Positions 51,925-61,066 of a DNA stretch of 64,000 nucleotides are shown one piece after another. Source of the stretch: Alloalcanivorax xenomutans (GTDB lineage: Bacteria > Pseudomonadota > Gammaproteobacteria > Pseudomonadales > Alcanivoracaceae); assembly GCF_900217905.1 (NCBI RefSeq), contig NZ_OBMO01000007.1, positions 121,736 through 185,735 of the forward strand, given 5' to 3'. Position 1 is the stretch's first letter, and each line of letters opens with the position of its first letter. A program made the position numbers and the translations under genes. The notes beneath the pieces were generated by a model, which did no database searches, was not told where the DNA came from, and was given only the letters and a program-made list of their open reading frames with translations.

Positions 51925-53718
51925 ATGATGCTCCGATTAGCGATGCTGGCCGGTGTGCCGGCCCTCTTGTTGAGCGCGCTGGTTGGCGCCGATACCCGTG
52001 CCCTGGACAATGACTGGTTTTTGACTGACGGCGATCCGGCCTTCCGGTTGCACTGGCCTCTTGAGCAAACGGACTCAGGCTGGCGGGTGGTGATCGACAA
52101 GCCCGACGGCACTCTGTTTTTCAAGAGCCAGATCGCCGATCCGGAGGCGCTACACCTGCTTAACACCAGCAACCGCCGTGGCCCCTTCGCCTATTACCAT
52201 GATAACGGCCAGGTGGAACTGGAAGGCCACTATGATGACCAGGGAAGAATCACCGGCCAGTCCATCTTCTACTGGGACAATGGCAATGCCCGGGAAATTC
52301 GTGACTACTTGCCAGAGGGTTACCATGTGCTCAAGGCCTTCCATGAGAACGGTGGCCTGGCCATGGAGGCGTTGCCGGACAAGGGCGAACGCACTGGCCG
52401 GGAGAAGCACTACCGGAAAGACGGGTCGTTGCGGTCCCGCCTCTACACCCGGCCCGCTGAACAGGGCGGCCTGGCGGATGTGCGGCTGAACTACGACCCA
52501 CAGGGCAACATTGTTGCCCGCGTGGAAGCCAATGATGACGTCCAGGTCAGTGAGACGATCAAGGACAGTCACTTGGTGGAACGTCTCACCTTCGACCGGG
52601 CCGGAACCTGGTCGCTCCGGGAGCGCTTCAACGAAGACGGTGATCTGATACAGCGGAACCGGAATCTGTTGCCTGACAATCAGAAGGACGGGGAGCAGAT
52701 TTTTGTCACCGGCGAGGGCGTGCGCCGGGTGTCCCATTACCGTAAGGGGAAGCGACATGGTGCCTCCTCCAGCCTTCGGGGTGATACCTGGCTGGCACAG
52801 CGCTTCTACCGGGACGATCAACCGGTGGGTCGCTGGTTCAAGGTGGATGAGGACACCGGCGAGGTCACCGTGACCCGCTACGATGACCAGGGCAGGTTCC
52901 TGGGCCGTTATCACATCGGCGCCGATCTGGTGGTTCATGGCGACGACGGCAAACCGATGGCGCCGGCGGCGCTGCGCGAAGTCGAACGCAGTCTGCCTCC
53001 GGTGGGTACCTCCTGGCTGTACCAGTTCAATGACGCCCAACCGGTGACCTTGACGCTCACGGCGATTGATGGTGGGCGGGCTGATTATGAGGTGGGAGAA
53101 GGCGGTATCCCGCTTCGGGAAGATCTGGACGCCTATCAACCGGAGGGCACCGAGGCAGGCCCCGTACTGCGCTTCCCATTGCATCCCGGTGATGTGTGGC
53201 GCTATGACACCGAGTCCACGGTGGAGGTGCCCGTGTCGAAGAAGGCCCGCTGGCAATACCGCTACCGGACCAGGGTGATCAGCCGGGTGGACGCCCTGGA
53301 AAAAATTCAGGTGGGCGCCGGTACCTTCGCCACTCTGCGCATCAGCCGCGAGATCGCCTGGCGCAAGGACCAGGCCCGTGGCGAAGGGGCGGGCCTGGAT
53401 AACATCCGCAACGGCGGCGATGGCCTGGTGGAGGGCTTCACCCGCGAGTTGCTCTGGTATGCCCCGGAAGCCGGTCGAGTGGTGCTTAAGGCGCACATGG
53501 AATCCGGTGACCCGAATCTGCTCCATCGTCCCGCCGCGCAGCTGCTGGACAATGCCGCCACCTGGTTCACCGAGTTGCGGGCACTGACCGGGCCTGGCGG
53601 GAAATCGCATCCCGGCGAGCCCCGTTACGCGCGCGAACCGCGGGCAGGCTGGATCGGTTTCGCAATGCATGCCAACGATACCTGGGAATATCGGATGCAG
53701 AATCACGCGGTTGAATGA
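51925..53718 (+). CDS. Exported MORN-like repeat protein
   Basis: This encodes 597 residues with a signal peptide (about 1-22, LLSALVGADTRA). Residues about 80-160 carry MORN_2/YwqK-like repeats (FAYYHDNGQVELEGHYDDQGRITG, QSIFYWDNGNAREIRDY, KHYRKDGSLRSRLY), with further weak repeats to about 330. The C-terminal part (about 350-560) is a beta-rich domain with no name I recognise. Start 51925 was chosen for spacing to AAGGAAGG; ATG 51919 is possible. Periplasmic or surface function unknown. Confidence 0.65.
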   Translation: MMLRLAMLAGVPALLLSALVGADTRALDNDWFLTDGDPAFRLHWPLEQTDSGWRVVIDKPDGTLFFKSQIADPEALHLLNTSNRRGPFAYYHDNGQVELEGHYDDQGRITGQSIFYWDNGNAREIRDYLPEGYHVLKAFHENGGLAMEALPDKGERTGREKHYRKDGSLRSRLYTRPAEQGGLADVRLNYDPQGNIVARVEANDDVQVSETIKDSHLVERLTFDRAGTWSLRERFNEDGDLIQRNRNLLPDNQKDGEQIFVTGEGVRRVSHYRKGKRHGASSSLRGDTWLAQRFYRDDQPVGRWFKVDEDTGEVTVTRYDDQGRFLGRYHIGADLVVHGDDGKPMAPAALREVERSLPPVGTSWLYQFNDAQPVTLTLTAIDGGRADYEVGEGGIPLREDLDAYQPEGTEAGPVLRFPLHPGDVWRYDTESTVEVPVSKKARWQYRYRTRVISRVDALEKIQVGAGTFATLRISREIAWRKDQARGEGAGLDNIRNGGDGLVEGFTRELLWYAPEAGRVVLKAHMESGDPNLLHRPAAQLLDNAATWFTELRALTGPGGKSHPGEPRYAREPRAGWIGFAMHANDTWEYRMQNHAVE

Positions 53719-53783
53719 GCCGGCGTGGCCATGTTCGCGGGGTAAAGGTACGATCGTCCTAATAATGACAAGAGGACGAGCGC

Positions 53784-54665
53784 ATGGATCAGGCAACATT
53801 GATTGCGGTGGGGCTGCCGGCGGCCCTGTTTTTGATCATGGTGGGTATGGGGCTGACCCTGACCCCCAAGGATTTTCGCGAAGTGCTGGTGGCGCCCCGG
53901 GCCACCTTGTATGGCTTGGTGGCCCAGATCCTGCTGTTGCCGATGGTCGGTGTGGGGCTGGCGCTGTGGCTGGACCTGTCACCGGCGCTGGCGGTGGGGC
54001 TGGTGGTGATCGCGGCCTGTCCCGGCGGCACCACTTCCAATCTGTTTGCCTTTCTCGGCCGGGGTGACGTGGCGCTGTCCATTGTCCTCACGGTGGCGGC
54101 AAGTCTGATCACCATTGTCACCCTGCCGATGTTCACCAGTTGGGCGCTCGGCCATTTCCAGGATAGCGAGCGGGTGCTGGAATTACCGGTACTGCGCACC
54201 ATCATTACTCTGTTCGTCATCATCCTGATCCCGGTGATGCTCGGCATGACCTTGCGCCATTTCCGCCGTGACTGGGCGGAGAAAGGCGAAAAACTGGTGA
54301 GCGTATTCGGGCTGCTGGTGCTGGTGGCGGTGATTGCCCTGCTGCTGATTGATCTCGGAGAAGAAGCGCTGGTATTGCTCAAACAGGGCGGGGCGGCGGT
54401 GATTCTGCTGAATGTCATTGGCCTGGCACTGGGCATGCTGGGAGGACGCTTGATCGGTCTGGACCGCCCCCAGGCGTTCACCGTGGCGATCGAGCTGGGG
54501 ATCAAGAACGGCACCTTGGGGCTGATGATCACCTTGACCATGCTGCAGTCCGAGGCAATGTCGGTGCCGGCGGCGGTGTACGGGGTGCTGATGTTCCTGT
54601 TCGGCTTTCTGATGCTGGGATACAGCCGGGTAACCGGAATCGGCCGGCCACGGACGGCGACGTAG
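53784..54665 (+). CDS. Bile acid:sodium symporter (BASS) family transporter
   Basis: This encodes 293 residues with about nine to ten TM helices. CPGGTTSNLFAFLGRGDVALS (crossover motif with sodium-site residues) and AIELGIKNGTLGLMI (second crossover) are diagnostic of BASS carriers. It likely imports an organic anion with sodium. It ends just upstream of the nitrate operon control region; no link to nitrogen is evident. Substrate unknown. Confidence 0.88.
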   Translation: MDQATLIAVGLPAALFLIMVGMGLTLTPKDFREVLVAPRATLYGLVAQILLLPMVGVGLALWLDLSPALAVGLVVIAACPGGTTSNLFAFLGRGDVALSIVLTVAASLITIVTLPMFTSWALGHFQDSERVLELPVLRTIITLFVIILIPVMLGMTLRHFRRDWAEKGEKLVSVFGLLVLVAVIALLLIDLGEEALVLLKQGGAAVILLNVIGLALGMLGGRLIGLDRPQAFTVAIELGIKNGTLGLMITLTMLQSEAMSVPAAVYGVLMFLFGFLMLGYSRVTGIGRPRTAT

Positions 54666-54684
54666 CCGGCGGTAATGCACCGGG

Positions 54685-54725
54685 TGCACGCACCGGGTGC
54701 ATGAAATTTGCACCCGATATGGGCA
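54685..54725 (+). promoter_or_regulatory. Tandem NtrC-like sites upstream of the nitrate operon
   Basis: TGCAC-N7-GTGCA (54685-54701) fits the 17-bp NtrC dyad, and TGCAC-N7-GGGCA (54709-54725) differs by one base in the second arm. A shorter dyad TGCACCGGGTGCA (54676-54688) overlaps the first. Centres are 24 bases apart and about 200-225 bases upstream of the predicted start, a normal enhancer position. Confidence 0.65.
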
Positions 54726-54735
54726 TGGCCCGGGG

Positions 54736-54756
54736 CGGACCGGTGACGCCGGTCCG
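54736..54756 (+). terminator. Hairpin after the BASS gene
   Basis: CGGACCGG (54736-54743) and CCGGTCCG (54749-54756) form a perfect 8-bp stem followed by TCTTCC. The T run is weak. It could terminate the BASS transcript. Confidence 0.4.
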
Positions 54757-54893
54757 TCTTCCGGGGCTCCCTCCATGTGCCTGGTTGTCGCCAGTCAGAG
54801 CGGCCTAATTCCTTGTTCTGTAAATAAAAAACATTGAGGGTGGGGGCGAGAGGGCGGCCCCCCGTCACCATCCTCCGGGGCCATGGCTGGCCG

Positions 54894-54908
54894 TGGCATG
54901 GTCCTTGC
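54894..54908 (+). promoter_or_regulatory. Sigma-54 (RpoN) promoter
   Basis: TGGCATGGTCCTTGC matches TGGCAC-N5-TTGC with the invariant GG and GC separated by 10 bases. It ends 34 bases before the transporter ATG, leaving a short leader with GAGGAA as RBS. It fits the NtrC-like sites upstream. Confidence 0.72.
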
Positions 54909-54942
54909 GAGTTGCGGTGTGTTCTGGTGAGGAATTCAGACC

Positions 54943-56286
54943 ATGCACACTGATAAAGCAACCCGATTGCAACTTTTTGATCTGCGCCTGGTACAGACCC
55001 GGGTGTTCCATCTGACCTGGATGGCGTTCTTCGTCTGCTTTTTCGCGTGGTTCGCCTGCGCTCCCCTGATGCCGGTGATTCGCGGTGAATTCGATCTGAC
55101 CACCAAGCAGATCGCCAACATCAACATCGCCGCCGTGGCGATCACCATCCTGGTCCGGCTGATCATCGGTCCCCTCTGTGACCGGTACGGGCCGCGCAAG
55201 ACCTACACCGGCCTGATGCTGCTCGGTGCCATTCCGGTGTTCGGCGTGGCGGCGGCGCAGAGCTATGAGAGCTTTCTGTTCTTCCGTCTTCTGATCGGTG
55301 CCGTGGGCGCCAGCTTCGTGATCACCCAGTACCACACTTCGGTGATGTACGCGCCCAACGTGGTGGGCACCGCCAATGCGGCGGCGGCGGGATGGGGCAA
55401 CGCCGGTGGCGGCGCCGCCCAGGCGCTGATGCCACTGGTGCTTGGCGCGGTGCTGATGTTTGGCGTTGGTGAAGCCTTTGGCTGGCGACTGGCTCTGCTG
55501 GTACCCGGGGTGTTGATGCTGGTGATGGCGTTTCTTTACTGGCGCTTCACCCAGGATTGCATGGGCGGTAACTACAGTGAGCTGCGGGCCGCCGGCAAGG
55601 TTCCGGACACCGGCAAGAAAGGCGGCTGGGACAGCTTCAAGCTGGCCGCTGGCAACTATCGCGTATGGATGTTGTTCGTCACCTACGGCGCCTGTTTCGG
55701 TGTTGAGATTTTCATGCACAACGTGGTCGCCACCTATTTTCTCGATAACTTCGACCTGTCATTGAAAACCGCCGGGCTGGTGGCTGGCAGCTTTGGCTTG
55801 CTGGCCCTGTTCGCCCGTGCTCTCGGCGGCTGGGTTTCCGATCAGGTGGCACGCCGGGGCGGCCTGGATGCGCGTGCCCTGGTGCTGTTCGTGCTCATCG
55901 TTGGTGAGGGGCTGGGGCTGCTGCTGTTCTCGCTGATGGACAGTTTCCAGCTGGCGGTGCTGTCGATGCTCGCCTTCGGCCTGTTCACCCATATGGCCTG
56001 CGGCGCCACCTACGCCCTGGTGCCGTTCATCGACCGTCAGGCGCTCGGTGGCGTGGCCGGCATTATCGGTGCCGGCGGTAACGTGGGCGCGGTGGCCGCC
56101 GGCTTTCTGTTGCTGTGGGTGGGTGAAGTACGGCACACCCTGTTCATCCTCGGCGCTTTGGTGCTGGTCAGCGCCCTGTGCGCCATCGCCGTGCGTTTCT
56201 CCGCCGCGCATAAAGCCCGTGAAGAAGAACTTTACCAGGAAGCCCTGGCGCAGCGGTCCGCCCAGGTTGCCGGCGGTAACGCCTGA
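54943..56286 (+). CDS. Nitrate/nitrite MFS transporter (NarK/NasA type)
   Basis: This encodes 447 residues with 12 predicted TM helices. Two Gly-rich nitrate signatures, GWGNAGGGAAQALMPL near 150 and GIIGAGGNVGAVAAGF near 365, and the Arg in TM2 (LVRLIIGPLCDRYGPRK) mark the NNP family. It imports nitrate for the assimilatory enzymes encoded downstream. First gene of the sigma-54 operon; RBS GAGGAA. Confidence 0.93.
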   Translation: MHTDKATRLQLFDLRLVQTRVFHLTWMAFFVCFFAWFACAPLMPVIRGEFDLTTKQIANINIAAVAITILVRLIIGPLCDRYGPRKTYTGLMLLGAIPVFGVAAAQSYESFLFFRLLIGAVGASFVITQYHTSVMYAPNVVGTANAAAAGWGNAGGGAAQALMPLVLGAVLMFGVGEAFGWRLALLVPGVLMLVMAFLYWRFTQDCMGGNYSELRAAGKVPDTGKKGGWDSFKLAAGNYRVWMLFVTYGACFGVEIFMHNVVATYFLDNFDLSLKTAGLVAGSFGLLALFARALGGWVSDQVARRGGLDARALVLFVLIVGEGLGLLLFSLMDSFQLAVLSMLAFGLFTHMACGATYALVPFIDRQALGGVAGIIGAGGNVGAVAAGFLLLWVGEVRHTLFILGALVLVSALCAIAVRFSAAHKAREEELYQEALAQRSAQVAGGNA

Positions 56287-56311
56287 GACACCGGATCCGA
56301 TGGAGGTCGTG

Positions 56312-57778
56312 ATGAAACAGGAACGGTTAGTGGTGATTGGTAATGGCATGGTGGGACAGAAGTATCTGGACCATCTGGTGGCGGACGGGTTGCATCACCG
56401 TTATCAGGTCACGGTGCTGTGCGCGGAGCCGCGTCCGGCCTACGACCGGGTTCACCTGTCGGAGTTCTTCACCGGACGCAGCAGCGAGGACTTGTCCCTG
56501 GTGCCGGAGCGTTTTTTCGAACGCCACGGCCTTGAGCTACGCTTGAGTGAGGGCGCCGACAGCATCGATCTGCAGAACAAGACGATTCGGACCGCCAAGG
56601 GGGCCACGCTGGACTATGACAAGCTGGTGCTGGCCACCGGGTCCTATCCGTTCGTGCCGCCGGTGCCGGGGCGGGGCCGCCCCAGTTGCCTGGTGTACCG
56701 CACCATCGAGGATCTGGAAGCGATCATGGCATCCGGGCGGGATGCGGAAGTGGGCGCGGTGATAGGCGGTGGCCTGCTCGGTCTCGAAGCGGCCAAAGCC
56801 CTGCGCGATATCGGCCTGCAAACCCATGTGGTGGAATTCGCGCCGCGCCTGATGGCGGTGCAGGTGGACGACGGCGGCGGCGCGCTGCTGCGCCGCAAGA
56901 TCGAACAGCTCGGCGTGTTCGTGCATACCGGAATGAACACCACGGAAATCATCGACGGGGAGTTTTACCGTCATCGTCTCAACTTCGCCGACGGCGGGCA
57001 CTTGGAAGCGGATCTGGTGGTATTTTCCGCCGGCATTCGCCCCCAGGACACGCTGGCCCGTGACGCCGGGCTGGCGGTGGGAGAGCGCGGCGGGATTGTC
57101 ATCGATAATCACTGCCGCACATCCGATCCTGATGTTTACGCCATCGGCGAGTGCGCGCTCTGGGGCGGGCGCATCTATGGCCTGGTGGCGCCGGGTTACG
57201 AGATGGCGCGCGCCGCCGTCAGTCATTTGCGGCATCGGCGTGATGAAACATTGGCGGTACCGTTCACCGGCGCCGATATGTCCACCAAATTGAAATTGAT
57301 GGGCGTGGACGTGGCGTCCCTGGGGGATGCCCATGCCAGCACGCCGGGAGCCTGCTGTTATCGCTACGAGGACGAGCGCAAGCAGATTTACAAGAAGCTG
57401 GTGGTCAGCGAGGACGGTCGTCGCCTGCTGGGCGGCGTGTTGGTGGGGGACGCACGGGAATACAACACCTTGTTGCAACTGATGCTCAATGACATGGCGT
57501 TGCCGGAAACGCCGGAGCAATTGATCCTGCCCGCCGCCCAGGGCGCCGCGCCGGCCCTCGATGTCACCCGGTTGCCGGACAGCGCCACGCTGTGCCAGTG
57601 CCAGAATGTGACCAAGGGAGCCTTGTGCCAGGCCATCGCCGAGGGGCACTGTGATCTGGCGGCGATCAAGCAATGTACCGGCGCCGCCACCGGTTGTGGC
57701 GGTTGCGAGCCCATGGTTCGGACGCTGCTGGACACTTTCGGCGTCGAGGCGGATGCGCTGGCGGAGGTGGGAACATGA
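56312..57778 (+). CDS. Assimilatory nitrate reductase electron-transfer subunit (NasC-like)
   Basis: This encodes 488 residues: FAD/NAD(P)H reductase domain (GNGMVGQKYLDHL at start, GGGLLGLEAAKAL near 152, ECALWGGRIYGLVAPGYEMA) followed by a BFD-type [2Fe-2S] domain with Cys428, Cys430, Cys462 and Cys465. This is the N-terminal half of NirB without the siroheme/4Fe-4S sulfite-reductase part, as in Klebsiella NasC. It should pass electrons from NAD(P)H to the catalytic subunit. ATG 56312 follows GGAGG; its stop overlaps the nasA start. Confidence 0.9.
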   Translation: MKQERLVVIGNGMVGQKYLDHLVADGLHHRYQVTVLCAEPRPAYDRVHLSEFFTGRSSEDLSLVPERFFERHGLELRLSEGADSIDLQNKTIRTAKGATLDYDKLVLATGSYPFVPPVPGRGRPSCLVYRTIEDLEAIMASGRDAEVGAVIGGGLLGLEAAKALRDIGLQTHVVEFAPRLMAVQVDDGGGALLRRKIEQLGVFVHTGMNTTEIIDGEFYRHRLNFADGGHLEADLVVFSAGIRPQDTLARDAGLAVGERGGIVIDNHCRTSDPDVYAIGECALWGGRIYGLVAPGYEMARAAVSHLRHRRDETLAVPFTGADMSTKLKLMGVDVASLGDAHASTPGACCYRYEDERKQIYKKLVVSEDGRRLLGGVLVGDAREYNTLLQLMLNDMALPETPEQLILPAAQGAAPALDVTRLPDSATLCQCQNVTKGALCQAIAEGHCDLAAIKQCTGAATGCGGCEPMVRTLLDTFGVEADALAEVGT

Positions 57779-60471
57779 CCTGCACCACCTGCCCCTACTG
57801 TGGTGTCGGTTGTGGCGTGATCGCCACGCCCGGAGACGAGAGCGCACCGAACCGGTTGCGTATCGAAGGCGATCCGGATCACCCGGCGAACCAGGGCCGT
57901 CTCTGCGTGAAAGGGTCGGCGCTGGCGGAGACGGTAGGGTTGGAAGGGCGCCTGTTGCAACCCTTGATGCGCGATGACGCCGGGCAGGCGCAAACCGTGT
58001 CCTGGGATCGGGCGCTGGATCGGGTGGCCACGGATCTGCGCCGCATTATCGACCAGCATGGTCCGGAGGCGGTGGCCTTCTATGTCTCCGGCCAGTTGCT
58101 GACCGAGGACTATTACGTGGTCAACAAGCTGGTAAAGGGCTGGCTGGGCACCGCCAACATCGATACCAATTCGCGGCTGTGCATGTCCTCCGCGGTGGCC
58201 GGTCATAAAAGAGCTTTCGGCGAAGATCTGGTGGGTGGCAATTATCAGGATCTGGAAGAAGCGGACCTGGTGGTGCTGGTGGGTTCCAATACCGCCTGGT
58301 GCCACCCGATCGTCTACCAGCGATTGATGCGGAGCCGGCGCGAGCGGCCGGAGAAACGTATCGTGGTGGTGGATCCGCGCCGCACCGCCACCTGCGAGCA
58401 AGCGGATATGCATTTGCCGGTGAGGGCAGGCTCCGATGTGTGGTTGTTCAACGGGCTGCTCACCTATCTGGAAGAGCATGGTGTGGTGGACACCGGGTTT
58501 GTCGCCAACCATACCCGCGGTGCCGCCGAAGCGCTGGCCGTGGCCCGTGCCGACGGCGGCCGTCTGGAGGCGGTCGCCAAGGCCTGTGGGGTGCCGGTGG
58601 CGCAATTACAGGCGTTTTACGCCCTGTTCGCGCGTACCCGCAAGGTGGTGACGGTGTTTTCCCAGGGCGTGAACCAATCGTCCAGCGGCACCGACAAGGT
58701 CAACAGCATCATCAATTGTCACCTGTTCACCGGGCGGCTTGGCGAGCCCGGCATGGGACCGTTTTCCATCACCGGCCAGCCCAATGCCATGGGCGGCCGG
58801 GAAGTCGGTGGCCTGGCCAATACGCTGGCGGCGCATCTGGAACTGGATGAGCCGGCGCACCGGCAACTGGTGCGGGAATTCTGGGGCAGCCCGCGTATCG
58901 CTCGGGAGCCGGGTTTAAAGGCCGTGGATTTGTTTGAAGCGGTGCACGATGGCCGCATCAAGGCCCTGTGGGTGATGGCCACCAATCCGGTGGTGAGTCT
59001 GCCGGACGCCGACCGGGTCCGCGAGGCCCTGCGCCGTTGTGAACTGTTGGTGGTGTCCGATCTGTTTGCCGATACCGATACCGCCGCCGAGGCCGGGGTG
59101 GTGCTGCCGGCGCTGGGCTGGGGCGAGAAAGACGGTACCGTGACCAACTCTGAACGCTGCCTGTCCCGGCAAAAAGCCTTTCTGCCGGCGCCGGGAGAGG
59201 CAAAGCCGGACTGGTGGGCGGTCAGTGAGGTGGCCCGGCGGCTGGGGTTCGATGGCTTCGCCTTTGAGCAGCCCCATCAAATTTTCGATGAGCACGCGCG
59301 GCTGTCGGCCTGGCGCAACGACGACGATGGCGTGCGGCGTGCTTTCCATATTGGCGGTTTGGCGGGCCTCGACGCCGAGGGCTATGATCGCCTGCGCCCG
59401 TGCCAGTGGCCGGTGCCGCAGGCGGGTGACCATACCTCCCGGCTGTTCCAGGACCGCCGCTTTTTCCATGGGGACGGCAAGGCCCGGCTGGTGCCTACCG
59501 CGCCCCGTGCTCCGGTCAACGCGGTGGATGACGAGTTCCCGCTGGTGCTCAACACCGGTCGTATTCGCGACCAATGGCACACGATGACGCGCACCGGCCG
59601 CGCCCCGCGTCTGGCCAGCCACCTGCCCGAGCCGTTCGTGGAAATGCATCCTTACGAAGCCATGTTGTGCGGTGTGCAGGACGGGGCCCTGGTGCGGGTG
59701 GCCAGCCGTTGGGGCGCTATGGTGGCGCGGCTGCGCTGCACCGCCGATCAACCGCGGAGGACCGTGTTCGTGCCGATTCACTGGAATGACCAGCGTGCAT
59801 CGGATGCCCGCGTTGGCGCGTTGGTCAACCCGGTGGTGGATCCGCTTTCCGGGGAGCCGGAGTTCAAGCACACCCCGGTCATGGTGTCGCCGTTCCCGGT
59901 GGATTGGCACGGGGTGGTCTACAGCCGTTCCCCGCTGCAATTCGCGGGCAGAGAGGCGCCGGCCTACTGGGTTTGTATCCAGGGTGACGGTTTCCTGCGC
60001 TATGAGCTGGCTGGCCGGGGCCGGCTTGAGGAGCCGCACCACTGGAGCCGGTCGCTGCTGGGATTCGAGCAGCAACCGCGGTGGCTGGAAGTGGGCGAGG
60101 ACAGTGCCGGTGATTATGGCGCCGTGGCCCTGGAGCAAGAGCGCCTGCTGGCCTGTGTCTATCTGTCACCGCGCGCCGAGCTGCCTTCACGCAGTTGGCT
60201 GAGCCGCGTGTTCGGGAAGGAAACAGTATCCGAGGCGGATATCGTCGGGCTCAAACTGGGGCGTTCGGTGGATCCGGCCGACGACGTCGGCGCCACGGTC
60301 TGCTCTTGTTTCTCAGTGGGGCGGAATACCATCCTCGACGCCATTCGCGATAACGGGTTAACCTCGGTGGAGGGCGTTGGGCGCTGCGTCGGAGCAGGCA
60401 CCAATTGCGGTTCCTGCCAGCCGGAAATCCGCGCCCTGATCGAAGAGGCGAGACTGGCGGAGGGCGCGTGA
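57775..60471 (+). CDS. nasA: Assimilatory nitrate reductase catalytic subunit NasA
   Basis: This encodes 898 residues of a molybdopterin bis-MGD enzyme. The N-terminal [4Fe-4S] ligands are Cys6, Cys9, Cys13 and Cys44. The probable Mo ligand is Cys136 in SRLCMSSAV. The MPT-binding regions NQSSSGTDKVNSIINCHLFTG and GRIRDQWHTMTRTG are intact. A C-terminal BFD [2Fe-2S] domain has Cys843, Cys845, Cys878 and Cys881, as in Klebsiella NasA. No Tat signal, so it is cytoplasmic. It reduces nitrate to nitrite using electrons from the upstream reductase. ATGA overlap with that gene. Confidence 0.95.
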   Translation: MTCTTCPYCGVGCGVIATPGDESAPNRLRIEGDPDHPANQGRLCVKGSALAETVGLEGRLLQPLMRDDAGQAQTVSWDRALDRVATDLRRIIDQHGPEAVAFYVSGQLLTEDYYVVNKLVKGWLGTANIDTNSRLCMSSAVAGHKRAFGEDLVGGNYQDLEEADLVVLVGSNTAWCHPIVYQRLMRSRRERPEKRIVVVDPRRTATCEQADMHLPVRAGSDVWLFNGLLTYLEEHGVVDTGFVANHTRGAAEALAVARADGGRLEAVAKACGVPVAQLQAFYALFARTRKVVTVFSQGVNQSSSGTDKVNSIINCHLFTGRLGEPGMGPFSITGQPNAMGGREVGGLANTLAAHLELDEPAHRQLVREFWGSPRIAREPGLKAVDLFEAVHDGRIKALWVMATNPVVSLPDADRVREALRRCELLVVSDLFADTDTAAEAGVVLPALGWGEKDGTVTNSERCLSRQKAFLPAPGEAKPDWWAVSEVARRLGFDGFAFEQPHQIFDEHARLSAWRNDDDGVRRAFHIGGLAGLDAEGYDRLRPCQWPVPQAGDHTSRLFQDRRFFHGDGKARLVPTAPRAPVNAVDDEFPLVLNTGRIRDQWHTMTRTGRAPRLASHLPEPFVEMHPYEAMLCGVQDGALVRVASRWGAMVARLRCTADQPRRTVFVPIHWNDQRASDARVGALVNPVVDPLSGEPEFKHTPVMVSPFPVDWHGVVYSRSPLQFAGREAPAYWVCIQGDGFLRYELAGRGRLEEPHHWSRSLLGFEQQPRWLEVGEDSAGDYGAVALEQERLLACVYLSPRAELPSRSWLSRVFGKETVSEADIVGLKLGRSVDPADDVGATVCSCFSVGRNTILDAIRDNGLTSVEGVGRCVGAGTNCGSCQPEIRALIEEARLAEGA

Positions 60472-61064
60472 TGGAGGACGTGACGGTTGCGATTCTCGCG
60501 GGTGGCCAGGGACGCCGGCTCGGCGGTGTGGACAAGGGGCTGATACCGGTGCTGGGCCGCAGCCTGGTGGAGCGGGTGCTGCAAGCCCTGCCCGACGGAC
60601 CGGCGAGGCTGATCGTGGCCAATCGTAATTTGCGCGCCTATCAGGCGCTGGGGGTGCCGGTGGCCAGTGACCCCTGGCCGGATTTTCGTGGGCCCCTGGC
60701 CGGTATTCTGGCCGCGTTACGCACTGCCTCCACTCCGTGGGTGCTTATTCTCCCCTGTGATGCGGTGACCTTGCCCGACGATCTGCTGCCCCGTTTAATG
60801 ATCCAGGCCAAGCTGCAAGGCTTGCGGGCAGTGTATGCTGAGGCGCATGGTCAGGGGCAGTATTTGTGCTGCTTGCTGAATCGCGATCTGGAAAGCGGGC
60901 TCGCCGAAGCGCTGGAGCATGGCGAGCGGGCGCCGCGTCGCTGGTTCGCCACCATCGGTGCGCGGCCGGTGGACTTTTCCGACGTGCAGCCGGAGCCGCT
61001 GTGGAGTTTGAACAACCCCGCGGAAGTGGCCGACGCTTGTGCCCGTCTGAGCCGGGGAGACTGA
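60471..61064 (+). CDS. mobA: Molybdenum cofactor guanylyltransferase MobA
   Basis: This encodes 197 residues. LAGGQGRRLGGVDKG at the N-terminus is the GTP-binding loop and CDAVTLPDDLL carries the metal-binding Asp. It attaches GMP to Mo-molybdopterin to give the bis-MGD form used by NasA. The start overlaps the nasA stop by one base, indicating tight coupling with the enzyme that needs it. Confidence 0.93.
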   Translation: MEDVTVAILAGGQGRRLGGVDKGLIPVLGRSLVERVLQALPDGPARLIVANRNLRAYQALGVPVASDPWPDFRGPLAGILAALRTASTPWVLILPCDAVTLPDDLLPRLMIQAKLQGLRAVYAEAHGQGQYLCCLLNRDLESGLAEALEHGERAPRRWFATIGARPVDFSDVQPEPLWSLNNPAEVADACARLSRGD

Positions 61065-61066
61065 TC

